Numbered from the stretch's first letter, positions 50,402 to 59,285 are shown. The stretch: DNA of 64,000 bases from Microbaculum marinum (GCF_042646165.1 NZ_JBHRTC010000018.1); one strand, 5' to 3'. Notes: generated by a model from the letters alone, not told the origin. Translations and numbers: made by a program.

Positions 50402-51250
50402 ATGACGAGACTGCCCACGATGTTCGGGGCTCTGGCGATCGCGACCGCCATGGCCATCGGTGCCCTCGCCCCGACGCAGCACGCGTTCGCGGAGGAAGCC
50501 ACCCTCAGCAAGAAGGCCGTCGAGAAGATGATCGACGCCCGCATCAAGGAATCGCGTGAGGCAACCCTCGATGCCGACACGATCGGCCCGATCGTCAAGG
50601 AGTACCTCCTCGCCAACCCGGAACTCCTGGAGGAGGTGCTCGCCGCACTCGAGGCGAAACGGGAGCGCGACCAGCAGGTGGCGCGTACCGAGGCGCTGGA
50701 CAAGAACCGCGAGGAGATCTTCCGATCCTCGCACTCGGCCGTGGCCGGAAATCCTGCCGGCGACATCACCCTGGTCGAGTTCTTCGACTACAACTGCGGG
50801 TACTGCAAGCGCATGCTGCCGGCGCTGGTCGACCTGATGGATTCCGACCCCAAGTTGCGGGTCGTCTTCAAGGAATGGCCGGTGTTGTCGGAAGGGTCCG
50901 CCGAAGCGGCGCGGATCGCGCAGGGCGTCAAGAAGGTCGCACCCGAGCGGTACCTCGACTTCCACGTCGAACTTATGTCCCAGCCCAGCGGCAGCGACGG
51001 AATCAACCGCAAGCGGGCGCTCGAGGTGGTCGACCAGCTCGAACTCGACCGGGAGGCGATTCTCGCGGCGTCCAAGGAGTCCTCCGTGGACGATGCGCTT
51101 GAACAGAATTTCCAGCTGGCCGAGGCGCTCGGGCTGCGCGGCACGCCGTCCTACGTGGTCGGCAACGAGGTGATTCCCGGCGCGCTCAGCTTCGATGCGC
51201 TGCAGGCCAAGATTGAAGAGGCGCGGAAGTCGGGCTGCGAGACCTGCTGA
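50402..51250 (+). CDS. DsbA-family thiol:disulfide oxidoreductase
   Basis: A 282-residue periplasmic thioredoxin-fold protein with a signal peptide (MTRLPTMFGALAIATAMAIG...), a helical N-terminal extension (about 30-110), and the active site CGYC in EFFDYNCGYCKRML. The cis-proline loop is GTPSYVVG. It ends GCETC, a second close cysteine pair. It resembles the ScsC/Com1-like DsbA group with an N-terminal extension, often acting as isomerases or copper-tolerance chaperones. A Met three codons upstream is an alternative start; the AGGGA site suits this one better. Confidence 0.9.
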   Translation: MTRLPTMFGALAIATAMAIGALAPTQHAFAEEATLSKKAVEKMIDARIKESREATLDADTIGPIVKEYLLANPELLEEVLAALEAKRERDQQVARTEALDKNREEIFRSSHSAVAGNPAGDITLVEFFDYNCGYCKRMLPALVDLMDSDPKLRVVFKEWPVLSEGSAEAARIAQGVKKVAPERYLDFHVELMSQPSGSDGINRKRALEVVDQLELDREAILAASKESSVDDALEQNFQLAEALGLRGTPSYVVGNEVIPGALSFDALQAKIEEARKSGCETC

Positions 51251-51418
51251 GCGCTGGCCGGGCGCACCGCGGCGGGATAAGTTTTCCCAGGTTGACGTCA
51301 TCGGTTCGGACGCGATTTGCGGATCGCGCCCGAACCTTTATGTATGGGCAGCCTTGAAACAGGAAAAAGCCGCATGTGGCAGCGGCGACGCGGCCCTCGG
51401 ACGGCAGGAAAGAAACGA

Positions 51419-51889
51419 ATGGCAAAATCCGGACGCGACATCGATCAGGAGCTCATTCGCGAGCTCGCGTCGCTTCTCACCGAGACCGACCTCAGCGAAA
51501 TCGAGATAGAGCAGAACGGCCTTCGGGTTCGCGTGGCGCGCAGCGTGACGGTCGCCGCTCCCGTCGCAGCCCACGCCGCGCCGGCGCCCGGCCCTGTCTC
51601 GTCGGCCGACCGGGGCGAAGGCCGACCCGCGACAACCGCCGACACCGGCCTGAAGCCTGGAACCGTCACCTCGCCGATGGTCGGCACCGCCTATCGCGCG
51701 CCGGAGCCCGGCGCCCAGCCCTTCGTCGACGTGGGAACCGCGGTCCGGGAAGGCCAGACTTTGCTGATCGTCGAGGCCATGAAGACGATGAACCCGATTC
51801 CCGCCCCGCGGACCGGCACGGTGACCGCGATCCTTGTCGAGGACGGGCAGCCGGTCGAATACGGCGAACCGCTGCTTGTCATCGAATAG
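51419..51889 (+). CDS. accB: Biotin carboxyl carrier protein of acetyl-CoA carboxylase
   Basis: BCCP of fatty-acid synthesis. The 156-residue protein starts MAKSGRDIDQELIRELASLL, the classic N-terminal helix, then has a Pro/Ala linker and the biotinyl domain with the modified Lys at about 122 in EAMKTMN (Thr for the more common Met is usual in alphaproteobacteria). ATG at 51419 is chosen by similarity; an upstream open stretch is not coding. accC starts 16 bases downstream, and the two are cotranscribed. Confidence 0.96.
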   Translation: MAKSGRDIDQELIRELASLLTETDLSEIEIEQNGLRVRVARSVTVAAPVAAHAAPAPGPVSSADRGEGRPATTADTGLKPGTVTSPMVGTAYRAPEPGAQPFVDVGTAVREGQTLLIVEAMKTMNPIPAPRTGTVTAILVEDGQPVEYGEPLLVIE

Positions 51890-51905
51890 ACCGGCAGGCA
51901 GAGCG

Positions 51906-53249
51906 ATGTTCGACAAGATTCTCATCGCCAACCGCGGCGAGATCGCCTTGCGGGTTCTCAGGGCCTGCAAGGAACTTGGCATCGCGACAGTCGCAGTGCA
52001 TTCGACCGCCGACGCGGACGCCATGCACGTTCGCCTCGCCGACGAGAGCGTCTGCATCGGCCCGCCGCCGGCGCGCGACAGCTACCTCAACATCCCCGCT
52101 CTGCTGTCGGCCTGCGAGATCACCGGCGCCGACGCCGTGCATCCCGGCTACGGTTTCCTCTCGGAAAATGCCCGGTTCGCCGAAATCCTGCGCGCACACG
52201 ATATCGCCTTCATCGGCCCCTCCCCCGAACACATCAACATCATGGGCGACAAGATCGCGGCAAAGCGCACCGCCGCGCGCCTCGGCATCCCGGTCGTCCC
52301 CGGCTCGGACGGCGCGGTAACCGACGACGTGGAGGCCGGCCGCATCGCCGCGGAAATCGGCTATCCCGTACTGGTCAAGGCGGCCGCCGGCGGTGGGGGG
52401 CGCGGCATGAAGGTCGCCCGCACGGCAGCCGATCTGCCCCATGCAATCAGCACCGCGCGCGCCGAGGCCAAGGCGGCATTCGGCGACGACGCACTCTACA
52501 TCGAGAAGTACCTGGCCCTGCCCCGCCACATCGAGATCCAGGTGTTCGGCGACGGCAACGGCAACGCGATCCACCTCGGGGAACGCGACTGCTCGCTGCA
52601 GCGGCGCCACCAGAAGGTCTGGGAGGAGGCGCCCTCGCCCGGCATCAATGCCACGGAGCGCGCGACCATCGGCGCGAGGGTCGCCGACGCCATCGCCGAA
52701 CTCGGCTACTCCGGCGCAGGAACGATCGAATTTCTCTACGAGGGCGGCGAGTTCTACTTCATCGAGATGAACACCCGGCTGCAGGTCGAGCATCCGGTGA
52801 CCGAAATGATCACCGGCATCGACCTCGTCAACGAGCAGATTCGCGTCGCCTCCGGCGGCTCGCTGTCGGTCAGGCAGTCCGACATAAAGCTCGACGGTCA
52901 CGCCATCGAGTGCCGCATCAACGCGGAAGATCCCGCGACCTTCATGCCGTCCCCCGGCCGGATCAACTACTACTATCCGCCGGGAGGGCTAGGCGTTCGC
53001 GTCGATTCGGCGGTCTATCAGGGCTACAGGATCCCCCCCTACTACGACAGCCTGATCGGCAAGCTGATCGTTTCGGGCAAGACCCGCAACGAATGCCTCA
53101 TGCGGCTCAGGCGCGCGCTCAGCGAATATGTCGTCGACGGGGTGTCGACCACCATTCCCCTGTTCCAGCGCCTTCTGACCCAGCCCGACATCGTCGACGG
53201 CAACTACGACATCCACTGGCTCGAGCGGTTCCTGGCCGACAATCAGTGA
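51906..53249 (+). CDS. accC: Biotin carboxylase of acetyl-CoA carboxylase
   Basis: AccC carboxylates biotin on AccB using ATP and bicarbonate. The 447-residue protein starts MFDKILIANRGEIALRVLRA and shows the ATP-grasp loop KAAAGGGGRGMKV, ERDCSLQRRHQKVWEEAPSP and EMNTRLQVEHPVTEM. The length is that of the stand-alone form, without a biotinyl domain (contrast with the gene at 6471). In related genomes aat follows directly; here three genes lie between. Confidence 0.97.
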   Translation: MFDKILIANRGEIALRVLRACKELGIATVAVHSTADADAMHVRLADESVCIGPPPARDSYLNIPALLSACEITGADAVHPGYGFLSENARFAEILRAHDIAFIGPSPEHINIMGDKIAAKRTAARLGIPVVPGSDGAVTDDVEAGRIAAEIGYPVLVKAAAGGGGRGMKVARTAADLPHAISTARAEAKAAFGDDALYIEKYLALPRHIEIQVFGDGNGNAIHLGERDCSLQRRHQKVWEEAPSPGINATERATIGARVADAIAELGYSGAGTIEFLYEGGEFYFIEMNTRLQVEHPVTEMITGIDLVNEQIRVASGGSLSVRQSDIKLDGHAIECRINAEDPATFMPSPGRINYYYPPGGLGVRVDSAVYQGYRIPPYYDSLIGKLIVSGKTRNECLMRLRRALSEYVVDGVSTTIPLFQRLLTQPDIVDGNYDIHWLERFLADNQ

Positions 53250-53403
53250 TCCTGGAGGCCCAGGCGCCTGCCGTGCGGGCGCCGGTACCTTCCGCCGACA
53301 TCATTTCGCAAAAAATTTCTGGCCCGTTGTCGATTCTGCCGACGTTCGATCGTCGCAGGTGCATGAAGGCTGCTTCGGCCTTCGTGAACATGGGAGAAAA
53401 ACG

Positions 53404-53826
53404 ATGCGTGTAATGGTGATGGTGAAGGCCACCGACGACAGCGAATCCGGAATGCTGCCTTCGACGGAACTGCTCGAAGCCATGGGCAAGTACAACGAGG
53501 AGCTGGTCAACGCGGGCATCATGCTCGCCGGCGAAGGACTGAAGCCCTCCTCACTGGGCAAGCGGATCGCGTTCGAAGGGTCGACCCGGACAGTGATCGA
53601 TGGTCCGTTCGCCGAAACCCGTGAGCTCGTGGCCGGGTTCTGGATCTGGGAGGTCAAGGATATGGCCGAGGCGGTCGAATGGGTGAAGCGCTGCCCGAAT
53701 CCGATGCCCGGACCGAGCGAGATCGAGATCCGCCCGATCTTCGAGATGGAGGACTTCGCCGAGACGCTGACGCCGGAGGTCACGGAGTTGCACGACCGCA
53801 CCCGGCAGAAGATGGAGGACCGGTGA
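53404..53826 (+). CDS. YciI/DGPF family protein
   Basis: A 140-residue protein of the DGPF branch of the YCII family: MRVMVMVKATDDSESGML at the start, and the name-giving motif in TVIDGPFAETRELVAGFWIW. YCII proteins are small dimeric ferredoxin-like folds of uncertain catalytic role. Genes of this branch are typically paired with a large ECF sigma factor of the ECF42 group, as here (54437). The ATG follows GGGAG at a good distance. Confidence 0.9.
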   Translation: MRVMVMVKATDDSESGMLPSTELLEAMGKYNEELVNAGIMLAGEGLKPSSLGKRIAFEGSTRTVIDGPFAETRELVAGFWIWEVKDMAEAVEWVKRCPNPMPGPSEIEIRPIFEMEDFAETLTPEVTELHDRTRQKMEDR

Positions 53827-53877
53827 GGCTCCGGGATCGCCGGTTTCCCCAAATCGATTCAGCAAGGACTTCTGCTC

Positions 53878-54315
53878 ATGTCTGACATGATATTCCTCAA
53901 TTTGCCCGTGACCGACCTGGCGGCCTCCATCCGCTTCTACGAGGCGATCGGCTGCGTGAAGAACGAACAGTTCAGCGACCATCAGGCGGCGAGCATGGTG
54001 TGGTCGGAGACGATCATGTTCCATCTGCTTTTGCGCGACTACTTCGCGACCTTTACCAAAAAGCCGATCTCGGACCCGCGCGAGACCTGCGCAATGCTGA
54101 TCGCGCTGTCGCGCGACAGCCGTGCGGACGTGGACGCCATCGTGGCGGCTGCGGCCGCGGCGGGGGGCAAGGCGGACGTCCGCGAGCCCCAGGATATGGG
54201 TTTCATGTATATCCGCACCTTCGAGGATCCCGACGGCCACGTTTTCGAGCCTGCGTGGATGGACATGGATGCCGCGTCGGCCGCAATGCCGCAGGAAACC
54301 GGGGGGTCTGCCTGA
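53878..54315 (+). CDS. VOC/glyoxalase-like protein
   Basis: This 145-residue protein has two beta-alpha-beta-beta-beta modules: MIFLNLPVTDLAASIRFYEAIG at the N-terminus and MYIRTFEDPDGHVFEPAWMD near the C-terminus, where the Glu would be a metal ligand in enzyme members. It belongs to the vicinal oxygen chelate superfamily (PhnB/glyoxalase-like). Substrate unknown. It sits between the DGPF and sigma-factor genes with 51 bp upstream and 121 bp downstream, and may be one of the sigma factor's targets. Confidence 0.88.
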   Translation: MSDMIFLNLPVTDLAASIRFYEAIGCVKNEQFSDHQAASMVWSETIMFHLLLRDYFATFTKKPISDPRETCAMLIALSRDSRADVDAIVAAAAAAGGKADVREPQDMGFMYIRTFEDPDGHVFEPAWMDMDAASAAMPQETGGSA

Positions 54316-54436
54316 CAGGCGGCAGCGCGGGACGACGAATGGCCAAGGCCGGCTCGCAGTCCTCCTGCGGCCGGCCGAATTTTCCGACGGCCCGGGCAGC
54401 GTCGACATTCTCCGGTCCGCGCTCTAATCAGGATGC

Positions 54437-55705
54437 GTGACACCCGATCAAACGCATCAGGCGATCGAGACCGTTTTCCGGATCGAGCGGGCCCGCCTCA
54501 TCGGCGGCCTGGCTCGCATCGTTCGTGACGTCGACCTGGCCGAGGAACTTGCCCAGGACGCGCTGGTGACGGCGCTGGCGCAGTGGCCGCACAGCGGCAT
54601 CCCCGACAAGCCCGGCGCATGGCTGATGTCCGTGTCCAGGCGCCGCGCCATCGACGGCTTCCGCCGCGAGCGGATGCGCCGGCTCAAGCATGCCGAGATC
54701 GGCCGCGAAGCCGACGAGACGCGCGAGACGTCGGTGGCCGAGCTCGACGCCGCGCTGGACGACGATCTCGGCGACGAACTGCTGGGGCTGATCTTCACCT
54801 CCTGCCACCCCGTCCTGTCGCGCGAGGCCAGGGCTGCGCTGACCTTGCGCCTCATCGGAGGTCTCACGACCGACGAGATCGCCCGTGCCTTCCTCGCAAG
54901 CGAGCCGACGATCGCCCAGCGCATCGTGCGGGCGAAGAAGGCGATTCGCGATGCGGGCTTGCGGTTCGAGGTGCCGCGCGGCGGCAACCGCCGCGAACGG
55001 CTCGCCTCCGTTTTGGAGGTCGTCTACCTGATCTTCAACGAAGGTTACTCGGCGACTGCCGGCGACGACCTGGTCCGCCCCGGCCTGTGCGGCGAGGCGC
55101 AGCGGCTCGGACGCATCCTTTCGGCGGCCATGCCGGACGAGCCGGAGGTCTTCGGCCTGCTCGCGCTGATGGAGATACAGGCATCCCGCCTGCCCGCGCG
55201 CACGGCAGCGGACGGATCGCTCGTGCCGATCACCGAGCAGGACCGGTCGCGTTGGGACCGGCTGCTGATCGGGCGGGGCTTTGCGGCTCTCGACCGTGCG
55301 GTGTCGCTTGGCGGCGCGACCGGCCCCTATGCCCTGCAGGCGGCGCTCGCGGCCTGCCACGCCCGCGCCCGTCGTGCCGCGGACACGGACTGGGAGTTGA
55401 TTTCCCGCCTGTACGACGTACTCCGGCAGGTGATGCCGTCTCCCGTCGTCGACCTCAACCGCGCGATTGCCCACAGCATGGCCTACGGACCGCAGGTCGG
55501 CCTGGAGCGTCTCGACGAGATCGACCGCGTCGAGGCGCTGAGCGACTACGCCCCCCTGCCCGCAGCCCGCGGCGACTTCCTGTTGCGCGCCGGCCGCCCC
55601 GACGAGGCAAGGGCACAGTTCGAGCGCGCCGCAGCGCTGACCCGCAACGCGCGCGAGAGGGAGTTCCTCCTGCGGCGGGCGGCGGCGTGTGCCGGCCCGG
55701 CCTGA
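54437..55705 (+). CDS. ECF sigma factor of the ECF42 type (with long C-terminal extension)
   Basis: A 422-residue sigma-70-family protein starting at GTG. The sigma-2 region (RIVRDVDLAEELAQDALVTALAQWP) and sigma-4 region (LTLRLIGGLTTDEIARAFLA, with a helix-turn-helix SEPTIAQRIVRAKK) are followed by a ~220-residue extension (LASVLEVVYLIFNEGYSATAG, then LDRAVSLGGATGPYALQAAL) with TPR-like helices. This is the hallmark of ECF42 factors, which have no anti-sigma gene and are linked to DGPF proteins. It probably controls the two genes upstream; the extension is thought to serve in signal sensing. Confidence 0.9.
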   Translation: MTPDQTHQAIETVFRIERARLIGGLARIVRDVDLAEELAQDALVTALAQWPHSGIPDKPGAWLMSVSRRRAIDGFRRERMRRLKHAEIGREADETRETSVAELDAALDDDLGDELLGLIFTSCHPVLSREARAALTLRLIGGLTTDEIARAFLASEPTIAQRIVRAKKAIRDAGLRFEVPRGGNRRERLASVLEVVYLIFNEGYSATAGDDLVRPGLCGEAQRLGRILSAAMPDEPEVFGLLALMEIQASRLPARTAADGSLVPITEQDRSRWDRLLIGRGFAALDRAVSLGGATGPYALQAALAACHARARRAADTDWELISRLYDVLRQVMPSPVVDLNRAIAHSMAYGPQVGLERLDEIDRVEALSDYAPLPAARGDFLLRAGRPDEARAQFERAAALTRNAREREFLLRRAAACAGPA

Positions 55706-55759
55706 GCGTCGCGCCCCGCGCCGGTTCCAATCCGCCGCGGCAAGCCCTAGATATGGGCC

Positions 55760-56431
55760 ATGACCTCGCATGACGACCTGACGCTGTCGATCACGCCGCA
55801 CGTGGTTCTCAAGGCATATGCCTGCGGCATCTTCCCGATGGCGGAAAGCGCCGAGGATCCGTCGATCTACTGGATCGAGCCGCGCGAACGCGGCGTCCTG
55901 CCGCTGGACCAGTTCCGGGTCTCGCGGCGGCTGGCGCGCACCATCCGGCGCAACGACTACGAGGTGCGCATCGACAGCGACTTCGACGGGGTGATCGCGG
56001 CATGCGCCGAGCCGGCGCCCGGCCGGCGCAAGACCTGGATCAACGGCGAGATCCGCCGGATCTATCGGGAGCTGTTCGAGATCGGCCATGTCCATACCGT
56101 CGAGATCTGGCGGCAGGACCGGCTGGTCGGCGGACTGTACGGGGTCAGGCTGGGCGCCGCGTTCTTCGGCGAATCGATGTTCCACCGCGAGCGCGACGCC
56201 AGCAAGATCGCGCTGGTCCATCTTGCCGCCCGCCTTCGCTATGGCGGGTTCGAACTGCTGGACACGCAGTTCATCACCGAGCATCTGCGTCAGTTCGGCG
56301 CCATCGAGCTGCCGCGCAAGCGCTACCAGCACGTTCTCGAGGCGGCCCTCCTCAGGGAGGCCGACTTCCGTCAGTTGCCGACGCCGAGTTCCTCGGAGCT
56401 GGTCTTGCAGTTGGTCAGCCAGACGTCGTAG
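55760..56431 (+). CDS. aat: Leucyl/phenylalanyl-tRNA-protein transferase
   Basis: Aat adds Leu or Phe to proteins with N-terminal Lys/Arg, feeding the N-degron pathway. The 223-residue product shows the family landmarks: LKAYACGIFPMAE, YWIEPRERGVLPLDQFRVSR, TWINGEIRRIYRELFEIGHVHTVEIW, GGLYGVRLGAAFFGESMF and ELLDTQFITEHLRQFGA. Length is normal. The last 61 bases overlap, tail to tail, the 3' end of the DUF2155 gene on the other strand. Confidence 0.96.
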   Translation: MTSHDDLTLSITPHVVLKAYACGIFPMAESAEDPSIYWIEPRERGVLPLDQFRVSRRLARTIRRNDYEVRIDSDFDGVIAACAEPAPGRRKTWINGEIRRIYRELFEIGHVHTVEIWRQDRLVGGLYGVRLGAAFFGESMFHRERDASKIALVHLAARLRYGGFELLDTQFITEHLRQFGAIELPRKRYQHVLEAALLREADFRQLPTPSSSELVLQLVSQTS

Positions 56432-56898
56432 ATCGGATGGTCGACGGCGTTCAGGCCGGGACTGTCGGCAAACATCCAGCCGGTGAAGATGCGCTGGATC
56501 TTGCGGTCGAGCGTCACCTCGTCGACCTCGACGAAGGTCGTCGTCTGCGGCGGCTCGGTGGGCGGCCGCGAATAGCATACGCGCGGCGTGAGCTGCAGTG
56601 CGCCGAACTGCACCGTCTCGTCGATCCTGACGTCGAAGGTCCGGATCTGGCCGGTGATCTTGTCCAGACCGGCGAACTCCGCGATCGGATTGGATATCTT
56701 CTCCGCGCGCGCCGCGCCGGCGGCCAGGATCAGCACGGCGGCCGAAAGCGCGACGGCAATGCCGCTGCGGCTGCCCTTCCAGGATGTGCTGTCCGTCTTC
56801 CGCAATGCCGTCTCCCTGCGCCGCCCGACTCGCAGCCCGCGCGATCCGGCGTTTATCCGAGGCGAATACGCCGAAAAATGGTCAAGGCAGGCGGTCAT
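56371..56898 (-). CDS. DUF2155 family exported protein
   Basis: The C-terminal ~130 residues (AEFAGLDKITGQIRTFDVRI, FGALQLTPRVCYSRPPTEPP, RIFTGWMFADSPGLNAVDHP, YDVWLTNC) are typical DUF2155, a single-domain periplasmic protein of alphaproteobacteria. A hydrophobic signal (SGIAVALSAAVLILAAGAARA) precedes it. The ATG at 56898 gives 175 residues with a long N-region; a TTG at 56805, just before the signal, would give a more usual 144. The frame continues upstream into the N gap and must not be joined with the next gene. Function is unknown; it is conserved next to the NDUFA12-like gene and aat. Confidence 0.85.
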   Translation of the reverse strand: MTACLDHFSAYSPRINAGSRGLRVGRRRETALRKTDSTSWKGSRSGIAVALSAAVLILAAGAARAEKISNPIAEFAGLDKITGQIRTFDVRIDETVQFGALQLTPRVCYSRPPTEPPQTTTFVEVDEVTLDRKIQRIFTGWMFADSPGLNAVDHPIYDVWLTNCKTSSEELGVGN

Positions 56899-56958
56899 GC
56901 GGCTACGGTGCAAACTGCGTCGTCCATCCGGCAGGTTTGGTGTGAGGCCGCCACTGCG

Positions 56959-57032
56959 NNNNNNNNNNNNNNNNNNNNNNNNNNNNNNNNNNNNNNNNNN
57001 NNNNNNNNNNNNNNNNNNNNNNNNNNNNNNNN
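56959..57032. other. Assembly gap (74 N)
   Basis: A run of 74 N lies between the DUF2155 gene and the NDUFA12-like gene. The last few codons and stop of the latter are lost in it. The true gap length may differ from 74. Confidence 0.99.
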
Positions 57033-57390
57033 CGGGCGTCAGCATGCTGCCCGGGGGGCGATAGGCCGCCGGCGTGCCGGTGAGGTTCGGCAGATGCGGC
57101 TTCTGCCAGGGCATCGGCTGGTAGTCCGTCTCGCTGGGCGCCACGTCGACCTTGTGATGCATCCAGCCCCACCACCCCGGCGGAATGGCGCTGGCCTCGG
57201 CGTATCCGTTGAAGATCACCCAGCGCCGCTGGAAGTGCAGTTCCGGGTCGATCGCGCCGCCGCGGGTGCGGTAGTAGCGGTTGCCGAACTCGTCCTCGCC
57301 GACGAACTCGCCCTTCCGCCACGTGTAGAACCGCGTGCCGAGCGTCGCGTTGTGCCACCAGGCAAAGATCTGAATGATGAAATTTCGCAT
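57033..57390 (-). CDS. NDUFA12-like NADH:ubiquinone oxidoreductase subunit (3' end in gap)
   Basis: 119 residues are visible from ATG 57390: MRNFIIQIFAWWHNATLGTR, then GEFVGEDEFGNRYYRT, RRWVIFNGYAEASAIPPGWWGWMHHKVD and PHLPNLTGTPAAYRPPGS, the family pattern of the NDUFA12/B17.2 accessory subunit that alphaproteobacterial complex I shares with mitochondria. The protein is normally about 130 residues, so only the last 10-15 residues and the stop are missing in the N run. The rest of the nuo cluster is elsewhere, as usual for this gene. Confidence 0.9.
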
Positions 57391-57608
57391 CGTCCGCCCT
57401 TGGAATGGCGCGGAATATGGCGGGAAAGCCCCCGGGTGTCTAGGGCGTAAAGCGTCTCGGCGTGCGCCGTCCGCCACGTCTCACCGCATCTGTCACCGCA
57501 GGATCCGGCGCGATCGGCGGGCCGGCTCGAGCAGGCCTGGCTCCGGCGCCGCAACGCGGTCGCAGGCGCATCTCCAGACACCTCCGCCCGTGGTCGGCGC
57601 AACCGTTC

Positions 57609-58610
57609 TCACTTCAGACCAAGCATCGCGTGAAGATATCGGCGGATGGGCTGATCATAACAGCGATCAGCGACCCAGCAGGACAGCACAAGACCAAATA
57701 TCACGACGGCAGATATCAGCGGCGTCGGTCCATAGGCAAATCTGTCCATCACGGCAACGACAATCGCAAGCATCGGAAGATGAACCGCGTACATCGGATA
57801 GGAAATCCTGCCCGCATACTCAAACACGGCTCTGCACCCTGCCCCTACCCGGGCGCGCGCCGCGAGCAGAACAAGGACGGGATAGAACACCATCACGATG
57901 CCCAACCGTGCGGATTCTGGTGCCGAGCACATTGCCAGAATGAATATCGTCAGGAATACAAATCCGGAGGGCATGAACCGCAGATCTACTATATTTCTAT
58001 ACCTGAACAGGACGAGCCCCACGGCGAACGAGTATGCAACTCTGAAAAATCCGACATAAAAATTATCGTGGCTCCAACCGCCCGACAATTGATCCCGCAA
58101 CACGAACAAGCCGATTCCGCTGACGATGATGACAGACCACAACTGTAATCTTGCCGCATACCTTCCGAGTAGAAACCAGTAAAAATTCGCAACGATTTCG
58201 AAGAACAGCGACCAGGCGGGAATGTTGAGCGGAAATACGTTTCCCAGGCTGCCAAAACTCGGAGACGGAAGCATAACGAGCGCGAAGGGGATCGCCTTCC
58301 AGAACGGGAGATGGAATTCACTTACGTATCCGCGGCTCACGACGGACAAGACCAGGGACAGGATTCCGATTGCGGTGCCCAGGAGATACAAAGGGTAGAT
58401 CCGAACCAATCTCAACAGGATCAACTGCTTTTGCGCTGTCCCTGTGGCAACTCTGTCACCATAGGCGGACGCAAGAACGAATCCGGACAGAACGAAGAAA
58501 AGGTCGACTGCAGAACTAGCCAGCTGCGGACTCCATCCGCCAAAAAACTGAGGGAAATGATGCATCACCACGAAAAGAGCGGCGGCCCCACGAAAGGCGT
58601 CCAGAGTCAC
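57609..58610 (-). CDS. Membrane acyltransferase (acyltransferase_3/OafA type)
   Basis: This 333-residue integral membrane protein has about ten hydrophobic segments. The N-terminus TLDAFRGAAALFVVMHHFPQFF carries the R-G and His-His residues typical of the family, followed by SSAVDLFFVLSGFVLASAYGDRV, RLVRIYPLYLLGT and the late SYPMYAVHLPMLAIV. Such enzymes O-acylate surface polysaccharides or other exported glycans. The start is GTG with AGGGGGAG upstream; in-frame protein-like codons continue ~20 triplets upstream without a good start. GC content is lower than neighbouring genes, suggesting recent acquisition. Confidence 0.9.
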   Translation of the reverse strand: MTLDAFRGAAALFVVMHHFPQFFGGWSPQLASSAVDLFFVLSGFVLASAYGDRVATGTAQKQLILLRLVRIYPLYLLGTAIGILSLVLSVVSRGYVSEFHLPFWKAIPFALVMLPSPSFGSLGNVFPLNIPAWSLFFEIVANFYWFLLGRYAARLQLWSVIIVSGIGLFVLRDQLSGGWSHDNFYVGFFRVAYSFAVGLVLFRYRNIVDLRFMPSGFVFLTIFILAMCSAPESARLGIVMVFYPVLVLLAARARVGAGCRAVFEYAGRISYPMYAVHLPMLAIVVAVMDRFAYGPTPLISAVVIFGLVLSCWVADRCYDQPIRRYLHAMLGLK

Positions 58611-59125
58611 GTAGCGCTCCCCCTGGCGGCGTGCCGGCTTTATTGCATTGCCCTCCAGACCTGACGCGCCCGCACCTCAAACCGCCTCCTTCACGTCTCC
58701 TAATTTGATTGTTTCTCAAGCACTTAATTTTTCTGCATTTATCTCCTTTACTGAGCGAATCATAAATTCACCATTCTGCCTTCCCTCTATACTATGACAT
58801 CTGTGGCACTTTGACTATCGATGCCATCGCGGGGTTTCCGCGGCATCTTCCAGAGCCGGACCGCGTCTCCTCGGGCGGTTACCCAGTCCAACCCTCCGGA
58901 CGTGTATCTTCGTGGGCTGACGACCCGTAGTGCGCGACATGCGACCTCATCGATTGTGACAAGGCGTGGCGAATCGTCCTCAATGCGTGAGCGGTGCCTA
59001 AAGCTCCTGAGTTGACAGGGCGGCCTTGACCTCCGGAAGGGGCCGCTCCTTTGGGAGCAGATGCGCCGGCTGCGCGCGCCGGCGTTGCGGAGTTGTCCCC
59101 ACGATTCACTGGCTGTTAAGATTCG
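58611..59125. other. Intergenic region between acyltransferase and nrdJ control region
   Basis: The first ~190 bases are strongly AT-rich (for example around 58700-58800) and probably hold the minus-strand promoter of the acyltransferase. A possible short peptide frame starts just after AAGGAGG on the minus strand but has no support. The remaining ~320 bases have open frames on both strands that I do not consider genes. Confidence 0.5.
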
Positions 59126-59172
59126 CCACAATATCTTGTGGGGGAAACAAACGTCGCTACAAGGGATTGTGA
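59126..59172 (+). promoter_or_regulatory. Tandem NrdR-box-like sites upstream of nrdJ
   Basis: Box 1, CCACAATATCTTGTGG (59126-59141), fits the NrdR consensus (ACACWATATATWGTGT) at 13 of 16 positions as I align it. Box 2, CTACAAGGGATTGTGA (59157-59172), is weaker. Their starts are 31 bp apart, three helical turns, which is the usual pairing for NrdR, the repressor of ribonucleotide reductase genes. Confidence 0.75.
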
Positions 59173-59285
59173 AAAATTCATGTCACTCCCGATGTTAGTC
59201 CTTGACGCCGCTCCGCCGAGTCTCTTAGCGTTGTCGACGTTGCCGATGACGGCGCGGCGTTCCACCGTCAGGCAGGAATTCCATT

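Noticed and set aside
58787..59131. 114-codon minus-strand frame between the acyltransferase and nrdJ
   Set aside because: Arg-rich composition, no ribosome site, overlaps the NrdR-box region, and an equally open frame exists on the other strand.
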